A stretch of DNA of 64,000 nucleotides from DT-110 sp030148525 (lineage in GTDB: Bacteria; Bacteroidota; Bacteroidia; Chitinophagales; Saprospiraceae). Below the pieces are notes generated by a model. That model worked only from the letters and a program-made list of their open reading frames with translations, made no database searches and was not told where the DNA came from. Below, in pieces: positions 59,546-64,000 of this stretch. A program made the translations under genes and the position numbers. The first letter of the stretch is position 1; each line of letters begins with the position of its first letter. The stretch is from NCBI GenBank assembly GCA_965227445.1, contig OZ245751.1, positions 4,898,001 to 4,962,000 on the forward strand, given 5' to 3'.

Positions 59546-59864
59546 ACCGTTTATTGTTTTTTATCAAAAAGTGATGGATTTCTCAGCTATATAAGTTCCG
59601 GGTATCTGCCGGAAATTCCAATTTAAATGGTATAATCTATACGAACGCCAACCGCTTTTGGATCAACCGCAAGTCATTTGTGCCTTTTGGTTAAAATAGC
59701 GTACTTCGTAAAAACCGAAATACAGTGGAACGTTCACGTAAAAATTACGTACTTCACAAAAAACCCGTCTAAATTTTCCTTTGTTACGGTTCAAATTTCG
59801 TTTAACAGGAAATTAACAGCCCTAAAGCCGGGAAACAGGGAGCCCCACGTTTACTGGGTATATC
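59546..59864. other. 319-base divergent spacer
   Basis: No gene seen. Contains a TTCCGG...CCGGAA inverted repeat (about 59597-59615) and two GTACTTC(G/A)(T/C)AAAAA words (about 59700 and 59747). No clear -7 box. Confidence 0.45.
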
Positions 59865-60449
59865 ATGAGCAAAGAAGTCTTCGAATATCAGCCGATTTAC
59901 CAGCAACTACTGCAACCGGAGACGGAGCTGGAGCAACGGTTTCTGCAAGACCCTGAATTTCTCGAAGGACTTTCCTGGGGGACCCCACGCTACGGACATC
60001 CCGAGGGGGAAGTATACAAACACATCCGGGAGGTATTGGATAATATTGATCGGCTGCAAACCTCGGATCCCGTGCGGGCGCAACTACGCATCATTGCTTT
60101 TGTCCACGATACTTTTAAATACAAAGAACACAAAGGGCATCCCCGCGACTGGAGTCGCCACCATTCCGTTTACGCCCGGAAGTTTCTCGACAATTATTCC
60201 GTGGAGCATTCCGTGAAGCTCGTAACCGAACTTCACGACGAAGCGTACTACTGCTGGTGCACTCAATATCTGTATCACAAACCCAAGCAGGCTAAAACAC
60301 GCCTCAATCAACTTATCGGCCGCCTGGGTCCGCATCTCGATCTGTATTATTTCTTCTTCTGGTCCGATACCCGAACCGGCGATAAAAACCTGGCTCCGCT
60401 GCGTTGGTTCGAAAAGATCATCAGTGATATCAGCCCCGTCTTTTCCTAA
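59865..60449 (+). CDS. HD-like hydrolase
   Basis: 194-residue cytoplasmic protein. The segment GHPEGEVYKHIREVLDNIDRL, then LRIIAFVHDTFKYKE, then RDWSRHHSVYARKFLDNY and VTELHDEAYYCW places His/His-Asp/His residues as in HD-domain metal phosphohydrolases, although the middle HD reads FVHD within a less usual context. Substrate unknown. 177 bases before the ECF sigma gene, same strand, so possibly co-transcribed. Confidence 0.65.
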   Translation: MSKEVFEYQPIYQQLLQPETELEQRFLQDPEFLEGLSWGTPRYGHPEGEVYKHIREVLDNIDRLQTSDPVRAQLRIIAFVHDTFKYKEHKGHPRDWSRHHSVYARKFLDNYSVEHSVKLVTELHDEAYYCWCTQYLYHKPKQAKTRLNQLIGRLGPHLDLYYFFFWSDTRTGDKNLAPLRWFEKIISDISPVFS

Positions 60450-60626
60450 AAAGCTTTTCATATTTTTTAACGATCGGGAAACTATTTTCCGGACAGTCCG
60501 GTTAGTGGGCATGGACACGCACAGCAGGACGTTTTACCCGCTCGCACCACGGGTAGGCTATGTTATTCGCCCGCTGGACGGTTTCCTTTTTTGGAATACC
60601 ACAAAATGCCTACTTTTATGCTGGTA

Positions 60627-61205
60627 ATGGCTAACGAAAAACCACATACTGATTACGAAAAGGTATTTGAGGACGAACTGCTCCCACAGATCGATGCCCT
60701 CTTTACGTTTGCGTATCACCTCACCAACTATCGGGAGGAGGACGCCAACGATCTGGTGCAGGAAACCTACTTCAAGGCGTATAAGGCTATTGACCGCTAT
60801 CATCAGGGCACCAATGCCAAAGCCTGGTTGTTCCGCATTCTGAAGAACATTTTCATCAATCAATACCGCAAGCGCTCTAATCAACCACAAAGGGTCGATT
60901 ACGAGGAGATCATACATTATCATGATGAGGAAACCGGCACCTACGCCAGCTACCTCGACCTGCGGCAGGAGATGTTCCAGAATATGATGGGAGACGAGGT
61001 AACCAATGCCATCAACTCGCTCCCCATAGCCTTCCGCGTGGTTATTCTGCTGTGCGATATTGAAGGATTCACCTACGAAGAAATATCAAAGATCCTCGAT
61101 ATTCCGATTGGTACGGTACGGTCCCGCTTACACCGGGCCAGAAACCTGCTGAAGGAAAAGCTCAAGGAGTACGCCGAGTCTTTGGGATACGAAGACAAGC
61201 GCTAG
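60627..61205 (+). CDS. ECF-type RNA polymerase sigma factor
   Basis: Sigma-70 family regulator of about 192 residues. Region 2: FTFAYHLTNYREEDANDLVQETYFKAYKAID then AKAWLFRILKNIFINQYRKRS. Region 4: INSLPIAFRVVILLCDIEGFTYEEISKILDIPIGTVRSRLHRARNLLKEKL. ATG codons at 60606 and 60618 are alternative starts. A short gene encoding a probable anti-sigma protein follows 234 bases downstream. The closest general type is the Bacteroidota sigma group with EGFTYEEIAxIL; the regulon is unknown. Confidence 0.9.
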   Translation: MANEKPHTDYEKVFEDELLPQIDALFTFAYHLTNYREEDANDLVQETYFKAYKAIDRYHQGTNAKAWLFRILKNIFINQYRKRSNQPQRVDYEEIIHYHDEETGTYASYLDLRQEMFQNMMGDEVTNAINSLPIAFRVVILLCDIEGFTYEEISKILDIPIGTVRSRLHRARNLLKEKLKEYAESLGYEDKR

Positions 61206-61316
61206 CCTCCAGGGCCGCGATTTCTTATATTATTAAACCAAAGCTATCCGGACCACAGGCAAGCAATCCAGACGGATCATGAACGGTAACCGCCACACAT
61301 ACGAAACAACATTTCC

Positions 61317-61364
61317 ATCCAGGTATCCACATCAGGGCTGCACAGCTCAGGTGGCTACCTGGAT
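61317..61364. promoter_or_regulatory. 14-bp hairpin between sigma and anti-sigma genes
   Basis: ATCCAGGTATCCAC (61317-61330) and GTGGCTACCTGGAT (61351-61364), one mismatch. No T-run; it may adjust transcript level between the two genes. Confidence 0.6.
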
Positions 61365-61439
61365 TAGCGGTAACTCCCGTCCCCTGTACAACAGTGGCCA
61401 GTGCCACTCCCCTTTCCCGGTAGCCAAAAACGTTTGATC

Positions 61440-61679
61440 ATGGGAAACCAAGATTATCAGGTATTGGTCCAAAAAGTGACCATGTACCTAGACAACGAGT
61501 TAAGCGAAAACGAAGAGCGCGAGCTGTTACAAGACATCCAGTCCAATCCCTCCTACTTGAAGGTGCTGAGCCAGGAAAAATCCTTCCGAGAATTCATCAA
61601 AAGTAAGATTCAGCGCCGCAAGCCATCTCCGGCACTTATTCAATCCATTAAAGAAAAAATTCGCATCGCACCCGTATAG
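61440..61679 (+). CDS. Small protein downstream of the ECF sigma factor, probable anti-sigma
   Basis: 79 residues from the ATG at 61440 (MGNQDYQVLVQKVTMYLDNE). Helical; LVQKVTMYLDNELSENEERELLQDIQSNPSYLKVLSQEKSFREFIKSKIQRRKPSPALIQSIKEKI follows the plan of short anti-sigma domains (LDNELSxxEExxLLxxIxxxP), but it lacks the His/Cys zinc ligands of zf-HC2 proteins and any membrane helix. In Bacteroidota a gene of this size and position after such a sigma factor is common. Role inferred from context. Confidence 0.7.
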   Translation: MGNQDYQVLVQKVTMYLDNELSENEERELLQDIQSNPSYLKVLSQEKSFREFIKSKIQRRKPSPALIQSIKEKIRIAPV

Positions 61680-61811
61680 CGACCCTATACGCAATAAGTG
61701 CGCTTCCAATGGGCTCCGATTGAATAGAGCCATCTCAGGAAAAACCCGGGATGGCATCTGGTATCGGGGCCTTTTGTGTTCGTGAACCACACTGGATTTT
61801 GCCATTGATTT

Positions 61812-63160
61812 TCTATCAATGGTTCGGTAGCAAATTAGGCCGCTATTTTACCCAAGCGCCTTATTCTCCGTTTTACTTTTCTAATTTTATCGGAATTAGG
61901 GTCAATTTCTAAGTTTGAAATAAATATTTCAAGCATATATTCGTTGAGCAATTCCGTTTTCACATCGGCCATAGAAAATGAGGTTCGTTCATCTTTTGGC
62001 TTGTCCAGATGAAAGACAGCTTTTGCGATATTTACTGCCGTCAAAGAAGCATTATGATGAAAATGGAGCTTGCCTTGGGTCCTTGCCTGGCAGTGATTCA
62101 ACCCAGTAAACTGCTTTGCATCTCTGAATATGAACTCAATTTGGAACCTGGCCTTATAGAAAAGATAAATCTGCAACCCACCCTGTTTTAGATCCGTGCT
62201 GAATAAGAACTGGACCCTTCCATTTGGTTCGCCATCGGTTAAAAACTCAATATAGCACAGCTTTATTTTGCGTTTTAGTTGGACATGATAGACCAGTCCT
62301 TCATACAGTACAACTTGATCATCTTGATGAACTTTTTTGATCCTCCTTTTATCAACTTTTCGGGTATCGATTTTTCCATCGTAGAGTTTGGGTCGCCCCG
62401 GCTTACCAGTCGGCTTGGCGTGGTTAAGGTATCTCAGGTTTGCATCATTTCGAAGCTTGCTGATCAGGTGCAAAGGCGTTTTATTGAGGATAGCATCTAC
62501 AAACTTCTGCTTAGCAAAAAATCCATCAACGCACAAATAGTCTGCCATTTGCCCTAGTTCATGGGCTCTGGAAGTAACCATATCCGCATAGTGGTCGATA
62601 CGGGTCCAGTCTTTAGCCTCCAAAGTCTTCTTATTGGGTGTCTGGACACTGAGTAGGTGGAAGCCCGTATTGTTTGCTATGTCGATAAGAGCTAATCCAG
62701 TAATTTCGAGGCCTCGCAAACTCTTGCGGGCACAACCGCTGTAGAAGTAGTCGATGTTCGGGGTAGATTTTCCACTCTTGGGGATATAACTCGGATCGAG
62801 AGCCAGCACAGTATGGCCACTAAGATGATTTTGGGAAAGTGCAATGTTAAATGCCATGAAATCAAAGTCCTTCTCGTAATTATCTCGGTAGGACCGTTCA
62901 TTATAAACGCCATACCTGGATAGCCCTAAAAAATTATGACGGCCACGCATGATTAGAATGAGCAGGAAAATATGCTCCATAAATCGACGGCGGCAAACGT
63001 TGAGACCTTCTAATTGATTCAGTATATTTGCAATGAGCTTCCGGCTCTTTTCCATGGGGGGTTGGCTTTTGAGTTGTGGAAAACACAAAATCAACTTTCT
63101 CATGGAATTTTTAAAATCACCTCGCCATCTTCCTCATTTTACTACCGAACCATTGTCTAT
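61812..63160. mobile_element. IS4-family insertion sequence with 5-bp target duplication
   Basis: Inverted repeats at 61817-61834 and 63138-63155 (CAATGGTTCGGTAG then C/T, AAA: 17 of 18 match) enclose one transposase gene; length 1339 bp. The target duplication TCTAT is at 61812-61816 and 63156-63160. Intact by eye and probably still mobile or recently so. Confidence 0.93.
61835..63103 (-). CDS. IS4-family transposase
   Basis: 422-residue DDE transposase. First Asp in VLALDPSYIPKSGK, second probably in ADYLCVDGFFAKQKF, and the Y-x2-R-x3-E-x6-K signature as YKARFQIEFIFRDAKQF, the mark of the IS4 family. Complete, no frameshift. C-terminal KVKRRIRRLGKIAA basic tail. It is the only gene of the element whose inverted repeats lie at 61817-61834 and 63138-63155. 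Confidence 0.95.
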   Translation of the reverse strand: MRKLILCFPQLKSQPPMEKSRKLIANILNQLEGLNVCRRRFMEHIFLLILIMRGRHNFLGLSRYGVYNERSYRDNYEKDFDFMAFNIALSQNHLSGHTVLALDPSYIPKSGKSTPNIDYFYSGCARKSLRGLEITGLALIDIANNTGFHLLSVQTPNKKTLEAKDWTRIDHYADMVTSRAHELGQMADYLCVDGFFAKQKFVDAILNKTPLHLISKLRNDANLRYLNHAKPTGKPGRPKLYDGKIDTRKVDKRRIKKVHQDDQVVLYEGLVYHVQLKRKIKLCYIEFLTDGEPNGRVQFLFSTDLKQGGLQIYLFYKARFQIEFIFRDAKQFTGLNHCQARTQGKLHFHHNASLTAVNIAKAVFHLDKPKDERTSFSMADVKTELLNEYMLEIFISNLEIDPNSDKIRKVKRRIRRLGKIAA

Positions 63161-63184
63161 ATATTAAAAGGAAAATGATAGCAC

Positions 63185-63484
63185 ATGGTCCCCATCTATC
63201 CATCCTACCTCCGCAACATGAACCTGGTTGTTTTGAGCTGGCTGCTGATCTTTGGTTCACATCTGTACTTGTTGTCGCTACCCTGGTGGGGAACGGGAGA
63301 AATGGTGCTTTTCATCAACATGGCCATTCTGGTCGTTGGTTCCATCCTCCACGTACGCCCCGGCTCCCTTAAAGAATGGGGGCGCCCCACGAATCTTGTA
63401 CAAAACCTGTTTAGTATGGGCTATTTATTGCACCTCGTAGTCACCTTGTTGAGCTTATACGATTTGCATTATATCGCCGTTTAG
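63185..63484 (+). CDS. Small membrane protein
   Basis: 99 residues with three hydrophobic helices: VVLSWLLIFGSHLYLLSLPWW, MVLFINMAILVVGSILHV and LVQNLFSMGYLLHLVVTLLSL. An ATG at 63218 (MNLVVLSWLL) is a possible alternative start. No family recognised. It begins 30 bases after the right end of the IS element, which may have separated it from its original promoter. Confidence 0.6.
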   Translation: MVPIYPSYLRNMNLVVLSWLLIFGSHLYLLSLPWWGTGEMVLFINMAILVVGSILHVRPGSLKEWGRPTNLVQNLFSMGYLLHLVVTLLSLYDLHYIAV

Positions 63485-63593
63485 AGCAAGCAAACAAGGT
63501 TTTGCTGACTATTGCATTAAAGAATAGTATTTGGGACACGGCTTTTTATTAGATGCCCGGGGGTAGGTTGAGGTTTAGACTGAGACTCAGAAT

Positions 63594-63635
63594 CCCGCCT
63601 TCACCGGGCATACGCCCGTATGGGTTTCGACGGGC
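63594..63635 (+). repeat. 44-bp palindromic repeat, copy 3
   Basis: CCCGCC, GGGCATACGCCCGTATGGG and CGACGGGC; about three differences over 42 bases from the reverse complement of 9423-9466. Confidence 0.88.
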
Positions 63636-63673
63636 AGGGAAGGTTAAGATTGGAGCTCATGTAAAAAACCATG

Positions 63674-63729
63674 TACCTTGAACCTTGGACCTTGAATGTT
63701 GGACCTTGAATGTTGGACCATGGACCTTG
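63674..63729. repeat. Heptamer array, 8 units
   Basis: TACCTTG, AACCTTG, GACCTTG, AATGTTG, GACCTTG, AATGTTG, GACCATG, GACCTTG in unbroken phase. Shares the AACCTTGGACC word with the tract at 9470-9484. Confidence 0.92.
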
Positions 63730-63857
63730 CTCCTGAAGGCAGACAGAGAAAAGTATTTCTCAGCCTGAACCTTAACCTAAACCTGAATACTATTTCCAAT
63801 GCCTTACATAAAAGGAGATTTGGCGTTGACCCAGGCCCTTCCAAAATCCACTTGGCT

Positions 63858-64000
63858 ATGAAATCTCGTATCCTCATTTTTCTGACGTATTGTCTTTTTT
63901 CCCTCCCCCTCCACTCCCAGGGCCTCGGCCCGCTGGAGTTGGGCCAGTTGCTGGAGGAGATGCGAGCCGAAATAATGGCTCCGCTCGACGGTGATTATCG
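63858..64000 (+). CDS. Start of an exported protein, cut by window edge
   Basis: The first 47 codons: signal peptide MKSRILIFLTYCLFSLPLHSQ, then GLGPLELGQLLEEMRAEIMA. Too short to identify; only the exported N-terminus is clear. Confidence 0.6.
   Translation, partial: MKSRILIFLTYCLFSLPLHSQGLGPLELGQLLEEMRAEIMAPLDGDY

Larger units (their letters stand above)
63485..63857. other. 373-base spacer with palindromic repeat and heptamers
   Basis: No gene seen. It contains 44-bp repeat copy 3 and a long run of CCTTG-type heptamers (63674-63729), then CCTGAAC/CTTAAC/CTAAAC units at about 63763-63790. Confidence 0.7.

Overview
The window looks like a chromosomal segment of a Bacteroidota bacterium, probably of the Saprospiria/Lewinellaceae type. 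This rests on several signs: type IX secretion (T9SS) C-terminal domains on two large exported proteins, Bacteroidota-style promoters (TAnnTTTG -7 boxes), a Bacteroidota-type arginine cluster with an acyl-ornithine carbamoyltransferase, the type 2 isopentenyl isomerase/HMG-CoA reductase/GYDIA-type GHMP kinase trio, and many lipoproteins and Cys-type sulfatases. Base composition is around 50% G+C, read by eye. No rRNA, tRNA or CRISPR array was recognised.

Layout. 1-8304 (minus strand) is a catabolic operon: sulfatase, PhoD-like phosphatase, GH2 beta-galactosidase and a second sulfatase cut by the window edge. This suggests use of a sulfated galactose-containing glycan. 8510-11746 holds a DUF6090-like membrane protein and a DPP-IV-type S9 peptidase. 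11990-12712 is an exported Fe/Mn superoxide dismutase. 12723-19512 is a heavy-metal efflux operon: two small His-rich exported proteins followed by CzcB, CzcC and CzcA. It is next to a decapitated fetB metal-exporter remnant at 19593-19934. 20180-23444 has an HTTM-type membrane protein with its partner and small exported proteins. 23537-28180 has a third sulfatase, a CarboxypepD_reg-like protein and a repeat/S74/T9SS adhesin-like protein. 28520-34394 has a DUF2383/PA2169-type protein, a TPR hybrid sensor kinase with AraC output, class II fructose bisphosphatase and a small cytochrome-like lipoprotein.

34720-41624 is a seven-gene arginine operon: GNAT-argG-argC-argF'-argB-argE-argH. 41935-47029 has two exported proteins (one a metzincin protease) and an aquaglyceroporin. 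47938-52594 has an Nfu iron-sulfur scaffold and the three mevalonate-pathway genes. 53887-57313 carries rplM-rpsI, rpsB-tsf and pyrH. 57407-61679 has comF, an HtrA protease, an HD-like protein, and an ECF sigma factor with a small probable anti-sigma protein. 61817-63155 is an intact IS4-family insertion sequence with 18-bp inverted repeats and a 5-bp target duplication. Two further reading frames follow, the last cut by the edge.

The most unusual content is non-coding. The spaces between genes hold at least four dispersed repeat systems: (1) a modular palindromic element bounded by TATACC/GGTATA, present in six copies of 73-125 bp, one at the broken end of fetB, one inside the metal-efflux operon, and one inside a larger element with 20-bp terminal inverted repeats that ends at the stop codon of fni; (2) degenerate heptanucleotide arrays, one of which is translated in frame into the coiled coil of the S74-domain protein; (3) a 42-44 bp palindrome found three times next to heptamer tracts; (4) a short GGC-GAAA-GCC hairpin word next to a T-run, recurring in genes and spacers on both strands. 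A nested hairpin array at 47528-47684 may be a fifth system.
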